In this document: piece by piece, positions 1 to 12,359 of the stretch | Layout of the letters: each line of letters opens with the position of its first letter | Position numbering within the stretch: the first letter of the stretch is position 1 | NCBI GenBank assembly: GCA_004335835.1 | Contig: RWJK01001567.1 | Location: 99,632 to 163,631 of the forward strand | From: Scenedesmus sp. ARA3 | Lineage: Eukaryota > Chlorophyta > Chlorophyceae > Sphaeropleales > Scenedesmaceae | DNA length: 64,000 nucleotides | Direction: 5' to 3' | Made by a program: the position numbers and the translations under genes | Notes under the pieces: model-generated | What the model was told of the DNA's origin: nothing | Database searches by the model: none | Seen by the model: only the letters and a program-made list of their open reading frames with translations

Positions 1-1750
1 TTCTCCTGCGTGTGCTGATTACTGTCTGCTGCAGCGATTTGTGGCGGCTGGACCTGTCCACCAACGAGTGGGACCAGCTGCCACTCAAGGGGCGCCTCAC
101 AAACCCACTTGCTGCTGAAACTGAAGCCACACATTAGCTGTACTTGTTACATTTCTGTTGCTGCAGCGATTTGTGGCGGCTGGACCTGTCCACCAACGAG
201 TGGGACCAGCTACCACTCAAGGGCGGGCCCTCAGCACGCAGCGGGCACAGGATTGCGGTGCACAAGGGGCGCGCACTGCTGTTTGGAGGGTTCTATGACA
301 ACGGGCGCGACGTGAAGTGAGTGATGCCTGCAATTGTGGGTGTTTGGCGGCATGCTCTGGGATTTGTGGCGGCAGGATTGTGTTAACCTCAGAGCAGGTT
401 TCTGCTGCAGCGCTTGTAGGGTTCTGCAAGCTATCCAGTGTAACATGCAACACGCTCGAAGCCGTCTTCTTGCATGTTGCCGTATCTAATGAAGCGTCAT
501 ATGTACTCGTACTGCGTGTGATTCTTCTCCAGGTACTACAACGACCTGTGGGCCCTGGATCTATCTGCGCTGGCCTCGACCCCACTGACTAAATCCCGAG
601 ATAACGTGACAAATTTTTGATTGTCCGATGTGTCGAGATCAACACTGTAACATATTATGCGGGTACTACAACGACCTGTGGGCGCTGGACTTGTCGGAGC
701 TAGCCTGGCTCCCGCTGGGCAGCCCGGGGCAGCACACCTGGGCGGCTTGCGCCAAGCTCGTGCAACTTATGTAGTGGATCATGCAAAAGAAACTGCTGAA
801 TGTACTGCATGTGGTTACCTTTGCAGGTACTACAACGATCTGTGGCAGCTGGACCTGTCTGAGCTGGCCTGGACCCCACTGGGCAGCCCGGGGCAGCACC
901 CCTGGCCTGCTGCGCGCAGCGGCTGCCAGATGATGGTGGCTGGGGATGTGCTGTACATGTACGGCGGCTATGTCAAGGTGGGCTATTATCCTTGGGTTTT
1001 GCTTTGTCATTTTATTTGTCGGCTGCCAGATGATGGTGGCTGGCGACACCCTGTACATGTACGGCGGCTACGTCAAGGTGGGATGTTATCATTGTTTAGA
1101 TCAGGCAGAAGACTTTAGATAGAGTTTGCTGCCAGATGATGGTGGGCGGGGATGTGCTGTACATGTACGGCGGCTACGTCAAGGTGGGCAGCTATTGTAC
1201 TTTGGATATTGTTGTGCTATTTTATTTGTTATATCTGTTACTTTATTTGTCGGCTGCCAGATGATGGTGGCTGGGGATGTGCTGTACATGTACGGCGGCT
1301 ACGTCAAGGTGCGCTGCCACAATGATTTTCAGCAATGTCCATAGGATTACGTGTACGTTTCCTGATCTGCTGCGGCGTGGTTTGAGCTGCTGCTTGGATG
1401 GCTGGTATGTCTGTGTCAGACAGCAGGCGCGGTCGTCTCGATGTGTCTTGCTGCATCGCGTCACGCAGGACGAGAATGACAAGGACAATGAGCTGGAGCA
1501 TGGCAAGGCATGTGTATCAACTTTTGCTGGTGTCACAGCACCAAGTGTCTCAGTCTTTTGCTGCGTCACGTCATGCAGGACAAGGATGACGAGGACGAGG
1601 ACCTGGAGCACGGCAAGGCGCACGCCTCACTCTTTTGCTGCATTGCGTCATGCAGGACAAGGATGACGAGGACGAGGACCTGGAGCACGGCAAGGCACAT
1701 GATGACATGTGGGCGCTGGACCTCAAGAGCCACACAGTGAGTGGCCACAA

Positions 1751-1782
<32 letters not shown>

Positions 1783-1935
1783 ACGATGATTGGGACCACC
1801 AGGCGTCGGTATGTGTACTGCCACAGGTTTGTAGCCTGCTTTTCCTTGTCTTGACGTGCCAAGCGTGGTGTGGCAAGGCACATGATGACATGTGGGCGCT
1901 GGACCTCAAGAGCCACACAGTGAGCCACCACAGCT

Positions 1936-1969
<34 letters not shown>

Positions 1970-4897
1970 TGTCTGCAGCACATGATTGTAGCACCATGCT
2001 GGCATCCGTGTTTGACCGCCGGTTTGTAACCCGCTTTTATGTGCCCTGGCAGGCCAACTTTGGTGTCGGGAAAGTGGGCATGGTGCCCGCAGCATGCCAG
2101 CTGCGCTCTTTATACTTGCAATTTAAACTATTGTTATAACGTTACTTTCAAACCTGTGCTGCTGCTGCCCTGCTGCTGCAGTGGGAGCGCATCAAGAAGG
2201 TGGGCATGGCGCCAGGCCCCCGCTGCTCCTTTGCCATGGTGCCACACAAAGCCAGGTGCGTGGCCTGGGCTGGTTTCTGTGGCTGAACGTTGCTGAAAGG
2301 GAGTGCTAGTTGCGCTAGTGTGCTCCGTTGCAATGGTGCCGCACAAGGCCAGGTGCGCTGAGGGGGCGAGCTGACACTGTTCAAAACAAAATTTGAAGTG
2401 CTGTCACCTACTCCTGTGCAGTGGTGCTGAACAAAGCCAGGTGCGCTGATGTTGCTGGTGTTGCCAAGGTTACGGCTGACGGTTGTTTGCTGCCAGGTTG
2501 GTAGGAGGGCAGTTCAAGAAAAGTGCAAGGTTTGGCTGCTGCCTGCTGCTGCTGCTGCTGCTGCTGCTGCAGGGCGTTCCTGTTTGGCGGCGTGAGTGAC
2601 AACGAGACGAAGCGCGGCGAGGACCTCAGCAGCGAGTTCCACAACGACCTCTACACCTTCAACTTCAACAACAGGTGCGGCCTCAGATGTTTAGTTGTTT
2701 TGTTAATTTGTTGTTATGTTTGTTATTTTTGATGCGGCCTGCTCGCCTTCAGCTATGACTTCCACAATGACCTCTGCACCTTCAGCCTCAAATATAGGTG
2801 TGTAACGGAACTACACAGGGTTTTGAGAAAGAGTTGGAGCAGGGTTGAGCAAGGCAGGTCAGGTCGAGATGTGCACAGGCGTTTATTCAAAATTGCATTG
2901 GTGTACAGCTCTCACTTGCCCGTTTTGCACTGTTTCCTGCGCTTGCGGTCTGCTGCACTGCAGGCGCTGGTTTGCTGCGCAGCTACGGCCGCCAAAAGAC
3001 TACAAGCAGCAGCAAGATGCAGCAGCAGCAGCAGCAGACGGCCAACCACCAGCAGCAGCAGCAGACACAGGTAGCCAACAACAGCAGCAGCAAGCAGCAG
3101 CGGCCAGTAGCAGCAGCAGTAGCAAACCAGCTTGCGGCGCCGGCAGCAGCGGCGATGTCAGCCGGGAGATGGCAGCGCTGATGGATGCTGGCCAGGACAA
3201 GAACTCAGCTATCTACCAGGCTGCGGTGCGCATCCAGTCTCGCTTCAGGTGAGAAAGAGCTTGGTAATGGACACTCGCGCGGTGGGATGCAGGCAGAGTT
3301 GCATGCAACCACATGCAGGAGCTGCTGCCGCTGAAAATGTGCAGCACAGCCGTGATAGCAGCTGCGGCATTTGCATCAGAGGTTTGGCAGCTCTGATGGA
3401 TGCTGGCCAGGACAAGAACTCTGCCATCTACAGGGCTGCAGTGCCCATCCAGTCTAGGGTCAGGTGAGAAAGGGCTTGGTGATGCACATTCACGCAGTGG
3501 GATGCAGGCAGAGATGCATGCAACCACATGCAGGAGCTGCTGCTGCTCTGGTGTGTAGGCAAGGAAAATGCAGCATGCCCATGTCAGCAGCTGCAATCTG
3601 TTGAGTCAGAGCTTTGCATCATCATCAGTGTTGGCAGCATGTTGCCAATCCAGCCATGGCGATGCGTTGCCTGCAGGGCCTACATGGTGCGCAAGGCGTA
3701 CAAACCGTACCAGCTGAAGAAAGCTGATACCTTGCTGCACCTGCTGACACTCAATAAACAAATGATCCGGATTCCAAATGGTTTGATGCCAACGCAGGGG
3801 CTACGTGGTGCGCAAGGCCTACAAGCTGTACCAGCTGGAACACTGCTGACACTTGGCAGTGTTCTTGAAACTTCTTCTATTCCTTTACTTAAGAATACAA
3901 CCCTTCTGCTCCTTTTGTGTGCAGGGGCTACGTGGTGCGCAAGGCGTACAAGCTGTACCAGCTGGGCGGCGTGGTCAGCGAGATCCTGTACAGCCCGGCT
4001 GCCTACGGCCTGGACATGAGCGCAAAGAACATGCCCAAGCCGCGCGCACGCATCAGCCCCCAGGTGCGCGCTGCGGCTGCTGTTACAGACATAGGTTCTG
4101 CACATTCAATCAAATTTGATCATGAAATGGCTTGAAATTGTGGTGTATCTCGGTTGTAAGTTTGCAGCCTACGGCCTGGACATGAGCGCAAAAAACATGC
4201 CCAAGCCGCGCGCACGCATCAGCCCCCAGGTGCGCGCTGCGGCTGATGATGAGAATGTCAACAGTATACATTGAAATGCTGTCAGCAACACACTTCATTG
4301 ACACATGTGCTGCTGGCAGCTGCAGTTTGAACATGCCCAAGCCTTGCGCACACATCAGCCTTGAGGTGCGCGCTGCCGCCAATGACAGTCCTGCAATCGG
4401 GACTGGACATCTGTGATCTGCGGCTGCCTGCCTGCCTGCCTGCCAACTGGCCATATGCTGACCCACTGTTTATACTGCCCGCTGGCTTGCAGGATGCTGT
4501 TGCCCATTTATAGCCTGCATGTTGGCTCAGACGCCTGTCACCTCTTACACCTGCCTGCCTTCCTGCCAGCATGCACAATCGCCTGCCGGCTGCTTGCCTC
4601 AAACATATCTTCATCATGAGTCGTTCACTCGTCAGCGCCACCATTGGATCTGTGAGCTTGCAGGTTGCTGTTGCCGGCAACACGCTGTGGCTGCTGGGCG
4701 GCGTGGTGGAAGTCGGGGAGTCAGAAATAACATTAGATGACATGTGGAGCCTTGACCTGGTCAAACTTGATGGCTGGCAGCTGGTCAAAGAGAACACGGT
4801 CGGGGAGGAGGTCTTCAAAGCAGCAGCAGCAAAGGCGGGTGCTGCAGGCAGCGACGACAGCGAATGGGAGGATGCATCTTCTGATGAGGAGGATTGA
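1..4897 (+). CDS. Kelch-repeat protein, KLHDC4/KEL3 family, 5' end outside window
   Basis: Eight exons can be joined in phase: 167-316, 827-977, 1656-1736, 2182-2255, 2573-2674, 2964-3248, 3925-4063 and 4664-4897 (TGA stop). The N-terminal exons lie before position 1. The order of kelch blades follows KLHDC4/KEL3: DLWRLDLSTNEWDQL, SGHRIAVHKGRALLFGGF, YYNDLWQLDLSELAWTPLG, SGCQMMVAGDVLYMYGGY, an acidic DKDDEDEDLEHGKAHDDMW loop, RCSFAMVPHKARAFLFGGV, FHNDLYTFNFNNRRWF, then NTLWLLGGVVEVGESEITL near the end. That the family forms a kelch beta-propeller is known; its biochemical role is poorly defined. Between the propeller and the last blade lies an alga-specific insert, a Gln/Ala/Ser-rich stretch followed by IQSRFRGYVVRKAYKLY, which fits an IQ calmodulin-binding motif. 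The protein ends in an acidic tail (EWEDASSDEED). All introns carry exon-edge copies. Family assignment is firm; exon choice among the copies is inferred from splice phase. Confidence 0.85.
35..104 (+). repeat. Copy of the 5' half of kelch exon 167-316
   Basis: The acceptor ctgctgcag and the first 20 or so codons of the exon at 167 (DLWRLDLSTNEWDQLPLKG) occur first here and then break off. This is the first example of the exon-edge duplication seen across the window. Confidence 0.85.
531..1310 (+). repeat. Exon-edge copy array around kelch exon 827-977
   Basis: Copies of the first half (YYNDLWALDLS...) start at about 532 and 661, upstream of the full exon. Three copies of the last half (GCQMMVAGDVLYMYGGYVK plus a gtg-type donor) follow at about 1018-1077, 1128-1187 and 1249-1309. 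Coding parts are well conserved while the intron sequence between copies differs. Confidence 0.9.
1470..1925 (+). repeat. Exon-edge copies around kelch exon 1656-1736
   Basis: First-half copies of the acidic exon (DKDDEDEDLEHGKA-like) lie at about 1470-1510 and 1577-1621. A last-half copy (GKAHDDMWALDLKSHT followed by gtgagc) lies at about 1872-1924. A (GCA)n run follows the donor of both the real exon (about 1754-1782) and this copy (about 1938-1970), so the copied unit includes the start of the intron. Confidence 0.85.
2325..2800 (+). repeat. 3'-edge copies of kelch exons 2182-2255 and 2573-2674
   Basis: MVPHKA plus a gtgcgc donor recurs at about 2333-2353 and, more degraded, at 2421-2442. 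FHNDLYTFNFNNR plus donor recurs as FHNDLCTFSLKYR at about 2757-2798. Confidence 0.75.
3388..3465 (+). repeat. 3'-edge copy of kelch exon 2964-3248
   Basis: The end of the exon (ALMDAGQDKNSAIYQAAVRIQ..., then gtgagaaag) recurs here with substitutions that change the IQ pair to PIQ. The intron piece after the donor (gagaaag.gcttggt.atg.aca.tc.cgc) is copied as well. Confidence 0.85.
3677..4365 (+). repeat. Exon-edge copies around kelch exon 3925-4063
   Basis: Upstream first-half copies encode YMVRKAYKPYQL (about 3677-3720) and GYVVRKAYKLYQL (about 3799-3838). Downstream last-half copies encode AYGLDMSAKNMPKPRARISPQ (about 4167-4229) and a decayed NMPKPCAHISLE (about 4330-4364). Confidence 0.85.
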
Positions 4898-5844
4898 AGA
4901 GGAGCAGGTCTGCTGTAGGACAGTTTTCAATTAGTTGACTGCTGGCATCGAGCAGCGCAACTTCAGATGAGGAGGCGTGATGCGGATCATATGATATGAA
5001 GTCGCCCGCTCTAAGTACACGGCAGGGTTCCAGCAGTTTTGTAAGATCATGCTCAGCAATCAGACGAAAGCATGACAGGTCAGAGCAGGGTGTGGCACCT
5101 ACACACGCATGCAGGCCCAGTGCACATTCCTGGCCCTGGCTGCACCTACTGTGTGCGCCTTGGGTGCTAACTTAGTGTTTGAAACACGGCGAACAGTCAG
5201 AATGTTGACGCCGTTTTATGTGCACACGTGGTTGTTGTGGGGCCAGCGGCAGCCAGCCTGGCCCAGCAGGTTCAGCCAGCTAGCTCTGGCTGTGGCCACC
5301 TCTGGGTAACACGCAATCACTGCTGCAGCCATTGCTTGGTCCTGACAGGTGTGAAGCGGCTGCTGCGTATGCACAGGCTCCCTGGGCCACGTGCCATGCG
5401 CTAGGAAGTGTTGTTGGTCGTCAATGCAGCGACACCGAGCGACATGTCTTCTGCCGCTGCTTAGAGCAGCTGGCATTGTGCCAAGTGACAGTGGCTGTCA
5501 TGTCAAGCCCTAAGCCGCATCTTTGCTGCAGAAGGCGCGCCAAGCAGAAGAACTGCATTTGAAAGCGTTCGAGCCTGATGTTATGCGTATTCAAGAAGCT
5601 AGTAAATGTGCAACAGCCGTCCGTGGACTCCTTCTGTTCTCGTGCTGCGATTGCTTTGCTCCGACATCAAGGTGTTCAGCACTTATAGTTCAGTCCCCAA
5701 CCACCTATAGCTAGAGTTCCTGCAACTTGTGAAGTGTGTTCGCAGCAATACAGCGGGCTGCCCTCACCCAACGAGCAGCAGCAGCAGTAGCAGCAGCAGC
5801 CTCTCCAGCAGCAGCAATCATCTTTCAGCTCATCAGCTGCAGCC
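4898..5844. other. Intergenic interval between the kelch and SLX9 genes
   Basis: No coding exon is recognisable. It must hold the kelch 3' UTR and the SLX9 promoter and leader. A CAG-rich stretch (5776-5845) directly precedes the SLX9 start. Confidence 0.6.
5040..5044 (+). terminator. Candidate polyadenylation signal TGTAA for the kelch gene
   Basis: TGTAA, the polyadenylation signal favoured in chlorophycean algae, lies about 140 bases after the kelch stop. A 5-base match is weak evidence by itself. Confidence 0.3.
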
Positions 5845-6441
5845 ATGGTCAAAAAGAAAGTCGGAGGCGCGCACAGATACAAGGCCCTACAGGCAGCAGG
5901 CGGCAGCAGCAGCGCAGCAGATGCAGACGCAGCAGCAGGGCCCAAGCCTCCGCAGCACCTGCAGAAGAAGATAACCAGGAAAGTCAAATTCTTCGAGAAA
6001 GTCGCCCAAAGCAGCGCCTCAGCCGCGCTACACGCCAAAAAAGGCGTAAAAAAGAAGAGAGGCAAGGCCAAAAGTGCACTGCCAGACCTACGGTCACTTG
6101 CAGGAGAGCTGGAGCAGCTTGCTGGCTTGCAGGAAAATGACAACCAGCAGCAGGGGCAGCAACAGCAGCAGCAGCAGCGCTCTGGAAAGGGCACAAAAAG
6201 CAGCATAAAGCGCTCCAAGGCTCGGCTAGCAGTTGGAATCTCTGAGATGCAGCGGCTGCAGCAGGTGATGCAGCACCCGATGTATAAGGCAGACCCCATC
6301 CAGGCGATTACCAACCACCTGAATGCCACTATGCCTGCGGCGCCGCAGCCGCCGAAGCAGCGGCAAGGGCAGCAGGGGGCTAAGAAGAAGAAGAAAAGCA
6401 GCAAGAGTGGTGGCGGAGGCGTGGCAGACATGCAGCCGTAG
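5845..6441 (+). CDS. SLX9: Ribosome biogenesis protein SLX9
   Basis: An uninterrupted 198-aa frame, ATG to TAG, similar in length to the yeast and human proteins (about 210-230 aa). It opens with a basic stretch (MVKKKVGGAHRYKAL). A central KITRKVKFFEKV segment precedes a Lys-rich tract and an LPDLRSLAGELEQLAGLQ helix. The C-terminal part ISEMQRLQQVMQHPMYKADP followed by IQAITNHL matches the conserved end of the Slx9/FAM207A family. Family members act in the nucleolus on 18S rRNA maturation and export of pre-40S particles; that role is assumed here. Gln runs near residue 110 and a Lys/Gly-rich tail are lineage additions. It is the only gene in the window that is short, intron-free and without edge copies. 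Confidence 0.85.
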   Translation: MVKKKVGGAHRYKALQAAGGSSSAADADAAAGPKPPQHLQKKITRKVKFFEKVAQSSASAALHAKKGVKKKRGKAKSALPDLRSLAGELEQLAGLQENDNQQQGQQQQQQQRSGKGTKSSIKRSKARLAVGISEMQRLQQVMQHPMYKADPIQAITNHLNATMPAAPQPPKQRQGQQGAKKKKKSSKSGGGGVADMQP

Positions 6442-6699
6442 CCTATTGCTAGCAGCAGCAGCAGCAGCGGCAGCTGGAGTGTCAGCAGCAGGGCTGTCGA
6501 GTGGTGCGATGCACATCAGTGCGTAGGCAGCGAGGAATGTACCAGATTGACTGCTGCACAATCGTTTGGCACGCACCGCTGGAAGAGTCCGTTTGCGCAC
6601 GCAGCAGGCGGTGGCTTCAACAGTGCGCTGCACTGACAGATGGCATCTGTGCTCCCACAGCAGTTGTGGCATGCTTGCAGACCACAGCAGAGTTCAGCT

Positions 6700-6704
6700 T
6701 GTAA
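6700..6704 (+). terminator. Candidate polyadenylation signal TGTAA for SLX9
   Basis: TGTAA about 260 bases after the SLX9 stop. Weak, motif-only evidence. Confidence 0.3.
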
Positions 6705-7793
6705 CAATGTGCATTCGGCGTGCATGTCTGGCGCGGCAGTCTTGTTTTGCAAGCCGTGTGCAGCAGAAGTGATGCTGCCCTGAGCAGCGTCAAGCAGCAT
6801 GCCTCACTCAGTGCACAGATTTTGCTATGAACGTGCATGCATTTGGTGCCGATTACTGCCACCACCACCCATCTGTGCGGTGCATGGTGGTGGCTGTCAT
6901 GTTGACAAGGACAGCTGCATTGCTCAACATGAAGGATTTGGCCAGCAAGACTGTACATCTTGTTCTATGGTGTCCACTCTCAAACCTTCAGGTTTTGGGT
7001 TCAGGCGATGCTTGCACCCTGTTGGGGCTCACACCATGCAAGATGGTGCCAGGACCTACGTGTAACTCTCCTCTCTGTAAAGTGCTGAACGGCCCAGGCC
7101 CAAGTATCATCTCATTCAATGACTTCAGAAGTTCTGTGGGGTATGTGCTACTAACAAGTTGTTACACTGTAAGCCTGACATGGAAATATATGGACATCTG
7201 CGAGACGCTACGTCGTGTGCTGGCATCAAGCATATGGTGCCAGCACGAGTACCACCTCCTGCTGCACACACCATCTTGACAGCAGCCCAGAACACTGCTA
7301 CTGAAAGGAACAACGGTGTGGTACCACGAAGCAAATGCGCTTCTCTGCAGTCAACCATTTCAAAATAAGCGTTGGCAAAGCCTGCGGCAGAGCACTGCTC
7401 CGATATGTTGGCTAACAGCTGTCACATGTGCCCGTGTTGATTGTGCTAGTGGACACGCCTCTGCCGCTGCTCTTGCGGACCATCGCCGGTGCATTTCTCC
7501 ACCTGTGCTGGTCAACAGCAAAAGCTCCCACAACAGTGCTGTACACCTGCGCATGCACCAACTCAAACAGGTCCCAACAGCTGTAGGAATCACGTTGCCC
7601 CAGGTGCCATCACGTTGCCCCAGGATATGACATCCTTGCCTGCTCTTGCAAAATCAACGAGCTTGATCATCAAGCACACAGAAAGGCAAATACACACAAC
7701 TTTAAAGGTAAAAAGAAATGCCAGGACAAGCTAGTGGCCTCAGTCCCCAGCACACCTCGCCACCAGAACCCGCCCCAACCCAGGCCCTGTGTA

Positions 7794-7837
<44 letters not shown>

Positions 7838-8004
7838 GCTGCTGCTGCTGCTTCACACCGTCAGCAGACAAACGTCCCCATCCAGCAACATGGCCACACC
7901 GCATGTACGGCACCACACGTGCATGCCGCTACCATCACCAGCCCTCACAAACGCACCGACATCAACCAACCAACCAATCACGCTCAGGCTTAGCCTTGCA
8001 AGCT
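6705..8004. other. Interval between convergent SLX9 and TPR genes
   Basis: The ends of two convergent genes meet here. No coding exon is recognisable. It includes a short tandem copy (cgttgccccaggt / cgttgccccagga, about 7592-7625) and the CTG run at 7797-7855. Confidence 0.55.
7797..7855. repeat. (CTG)n trinucleotide run
   Basis: Near-perfect CTG/CAG run of about 19 units, probably in the 3' UTR or flank of the minus-strand TPR gene. Confidence 0.9.
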
Positions 8005-8202
8005 TCACTTGCGCTTGGTGCTGCGCTTGTTGCCTGCCGCCTTGCCTCCGGCCTGCTTGCCCGCCTGCTGCCCTGTAGGTGGCCTGCCTGCTGCTGCGCC
8101 TGCGCGCTGGCTCTGCCCAGCCATCTGCAGCTTGCCCTTCAGCAGCTGCTTGCGCAGCTCCTCAGCACCCGCCTCATCACCTGTTTTTATTCCAAACAAA
8201 TA

Positions 8203-8237
<35 letters not shown>

Positions 8238-11200
8238 GGATGGTCGAACGAGCTTGGTTTTGATGCTGCGCTGTGGTCACATGATGCTTGGGCATAGAAA
8301 GGCTCCAGCGCGTGGTGCACCTTCACCCCTGCCATCTGCTGCATCAAGCTCTTGGGAATAATCCCCCTATGGGCCTCTCGTTGGCTCCTGACTGGGGTTC
8401 CCACTCCTCGTTTGAGTGGAGCATGTAATGTATTGTCACAACAAAATGCAACATGTAGCATAACAAGTAACAACAATGTAACAAGATAAAGCGTACCTGT
8501 CTTGTTTTTCAGCTCAATCACCAGCGCAAAGAAGGGCTCAAGTGCAGGGTGCACCTTGACTCCTGCCATCTGCTGCATCAGGCTCAGCGCCTTCTCAGCC
8601 CACACAAGCGCGTCACCCCACCTGCGCAGCAGCAGCAGCAGCAATCATGCTAAGTTTGTTATTTGTTCAGCAGGCTGACGAAGTGGGGCCCAGAGTCAAG
8701 CATTCCTCTGATCCAAGACAGCTGAAGCTAGCTTGTGTGAGTCAGCATCACTACCCACAACAACCGATGCATGCCACAACCGCTGCAGGAAAGCATACAA
8801 AACAACGCAGAACGGCAAAACTCACCGCTGCGCCTCTCCCAGCACGTCAGCCAGGGTGCGTGCCAGCATCACGCCGCTCTGGTTGACCGGGCCCNNNNNN
8901 NNNNNNNNNNNNNNNNNNNNNNNNNNNNNNNNNNNNNNNNNNNNNNNNNNNNNNNNNNNNNNNNNNNNNNNNNNNNNNNNNNNNNNNNNNNNNNNNNNNN
9001 NNNNNNNNNNNNNNNNNNNNNNNNNNNNNNNNNNNNNNNNNNNNNNNNNNNNNCCCAGCACGTCAGCCAGGGTGCGTGCCAGCATCACGCCGCTCTGGTT
9101 GACCGGGCCCTCGCTCTGGCGCTCGTTGATGCTGTACAGCTGCTCAAACAGGGAGGCGGACGTCTCCAGGTTGCCCGCCTGGCGGTGGCAGGTGGCCAGC
9201 GCGGCCATTGCGGAGGCTGCATTCAAAAATAAGGTGCAGGTGACATTGCAGACAGCATTTAGGCAGACACACTGGCAGCAGCCAAAGGGTGAGAGGCAGG
9301 ATACCAAGAAAGAGGTCTCCTGCTTGCCCGCCTGGCGGTGGCAGGTGGCCAGCGTAGCCATGGCAGAGGCTGCAATTAAATAATAGGTGCAGAGGCACAA
9401 AATGCGGCAGACAGCAGGTAATCAGAGGTGCAGGACAGTCAGGCAGACGTCTCCAGGTTGCCCGCCTGGCGGTGGCAGGTGGCCAGCGCAGCCATGGCAG
9501 AGGCTGCAGCAAGGTGGACATGATGCAGAGGCACAACAGGCAGCAGACATCAAGCAGTCAGAGGTGCAGGAGAGTAAGGCAAAGAGGCTTGGTGGGTTGC
9601 CCGCCTGGCGGTGGCAGGTGGCCAGCGCAGCCATGGCGGAGGCTGCAGCTGGAACATGAATTGCATTAGTCATGCAGGCGCAAGGCGGCAGCTGCACATT
9701 TGCAGCACTGATGCCAACAGAGTCATGGTATGAGTTTTCAGCTGGATTCACTCACAGGCCTCGGGGGTCCCCTCCCGAAACTTGTCCATGGCCAGGGTCC
9801 ACTACTACTTGCTAGTGGGCATGTTGGTGTGCACTGATGCCAATGAGTTCAGTGGTGATAAGTGAAGCTTTATGGGTGGAATGTATGTACTCACAGGCCT
9901 CGGGCGTCTCCTCCCCAAACTTGTCCACGGCCAGGGCGTGTGCGCCCTGCAGCACCTCCACGGCGCGGTCAAAGGCCTTGGCCTTCATCTCAAGACGCGC
10001 CAGCTCAATCTGCAGAGAGCATACAAAAGTGGATGGTTTCACTTTGGTGGAAGCGAGCAGCAAGCAACCTTTTAAAGTGCCAGCAACGGCAGTACATGCA
10101 TACAAGCACAGCCTCAGCAGCCATCTGCACTCCACAAGCAAGAAGCATACCAATCCCACCACTTTCACGCACTTCAAACCCTTAAACAATCAAACATGCT
10201 CAGATTACGCACCTGCACGCGGATGCTGGCGGTGTGTGCGCGCGTGCTGTCAATCGCCAGCATGGCAGCCATCTCAGGGCTGCTGGCCTGCTTGGCTGCT
10301 GCTGCTGCTGCTGCCGCCGCCTCCTCACTGCCCGGCTTGAGGCCCTTGGCCACCTCCTCGGCCTCCTTGTCATCAGCAACCTGAAAATAACAGTTAAATT
10401 ACAGTGTCACGACAGTGGTTGGTAACAGCTGGGCAAGAATGCGGTGTAAAACTGGATAGCAACATCACTGCATACAATTGAGAATGATCAGGACGATGAG
10501 AGGTGCAAGCCCTTTTGGATGTGCAAAGGATGAGCACAAAATGTGATACTGTTGCACTGTTATATAACAGTCTCACCTTCTTGATTGACTCGATGCTGCC
10601 ATTCAGCAGCTCCCTTGCAGCATCACGGTCACCCAGCTGGTCAAGAGCATCCACGAGGTTACCACGTGCCAGTGTTGTGGTGGCGTGTGCTACGCCAAAG
10701 TGCTGCAGGGCCACGTCCATGGCCTTCTGGTGCAGCTGCTTGCCCTGCAAAAGCAACACAAGTAACAGCTTTTGAATAGTGGTGCGACAGCTGGCCAGCC
10801 AGTAAGAGGTGTGTGCCACGCCAAAGTGCTGCAGGGCCAAGTCCATGGCCTTCTGGTGCAGCTGCTTGCCCTGCAAATGTAACACAAGTAACAGCTTTTG
10901 AATAGTGGTGCGACAGATGGACAGCCAGTGGGAGGCGTGTGCCACACCAAAGTGCTGCAGGGCCATGTCCATGGCCTTCTGGTGCAGCTGCTTGCCCTGC
11001 AGGAAAAGTAACAAAGTAACAGCGTTTGAAATGTGGGCGCGACAGACGGTGAGGTGCAGGCAAGCCGGTGACCCAGCTGCAGCAACGACACTATGACCAG
11101 GGTAAGGAAACCCCTGTGTATACAAAAATCCTGGTCGTTCAACATGTACAGCAATTGTTTGCTAACGGTAACAATCAGGGGAGCTGCATCAGCACGAGCT

Positions 11201-12320
11201 ATCATCTGCTGCTGCCGCACCTCCTCGTGCAGCTCCTGCTTGCGCAGCACCGCGCCCATGTTGTTGGACAGCTTGATGTACAGCGCGTGCTGCCCGCCGG
11301 CCTCAGCAGCGTCCAGCGCAACCTGCAACCAAGATAAAGCACAATGCAGAGGATACATGTGAGATGTTGTTGGACAGCTTGATGTACAGCGCGTGCTGCC
11401 CGCCGGCCTCCGCAGCGTCCAGCGCAACCTGCAACCAAGATGAAGCACAATGCAGAGGATACATGTGAGATGTTGTTGGACAGCTTGATGTACAGCGCGT
11501 GCTGCCCGCCGGCCTCAGCAGCGTCCAGCGCAACCTGCAACCCAGATGAAGCACAATGCAGGGGATACATGTGAGATGTTGTTGGACAGCTTGATGTACA
11601 GCGCGTGCTGCCCGTCAGCCTCCGCAGCATCCAGCGCAACCTGCAATTAAGATCAAGCACAATGCAGAGGATACATGTGAGATGTTGTTGGACGGCTTGA
11701 TGTACAGCGCGTGCTGCCCGCCGGCCTCAGCAGCGTCCAGCGCAACCTGAGGATGAGCGGAATGACATGATAGGCTATGCATGTGAGTAGCCTGCCAATT
11801 TTGAGGTGTTGCACTGCAGCTCACACGCCAGCTTTGACACCACCTGCCCCAGCAGCGTGCTCTGCGGCCCATGTATCATCAGCCCGTGTATCAGCAAAAG
11901 CCGCTGCAGACAAAAGCAAGCGCTACATTGTTTTAACCCTTTAATGCTGCCACACCACAGCTAGCTGTGCAGCACTGCAAAAGCTGCTGCGCTCACCTGC
12001 AGCGCGCCTGTGGCGTCCACCAGCTTGTCACTGGCATACAGCTGCTGGGCAAATCGACGTTTCAAACACATGTGTAGCACGTTACTAGCGCTGCCACCTG
12101 CCTTACCTGCAGCGCTTCCTTTGCGTCCACCAGCTTGTCACTGGCGTACAGCTGCTGGGCAAGTTGACATTTCGAACACATTTGTAACATGTTACTAACG
12201 CTGCTACCTGCCCCACCTGCAGCGCTCCCTTTGCGTCCACCAGCTTGTCGCTGGCGTACAGCATGTCAGCCAGGCTGCTGGCCACCTCTGCAATGATCTC
12301 CGGCCGAGCAAGCCCGGGCT

Positions 12321-12359
<39 letters not shown>

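Noticed and set aside
7797..7855. CTG runs as a CRISPR-like or regulatory array
   Set aside because: Pure triplet microsatellites without spacers; the same runs occur throughout the window.
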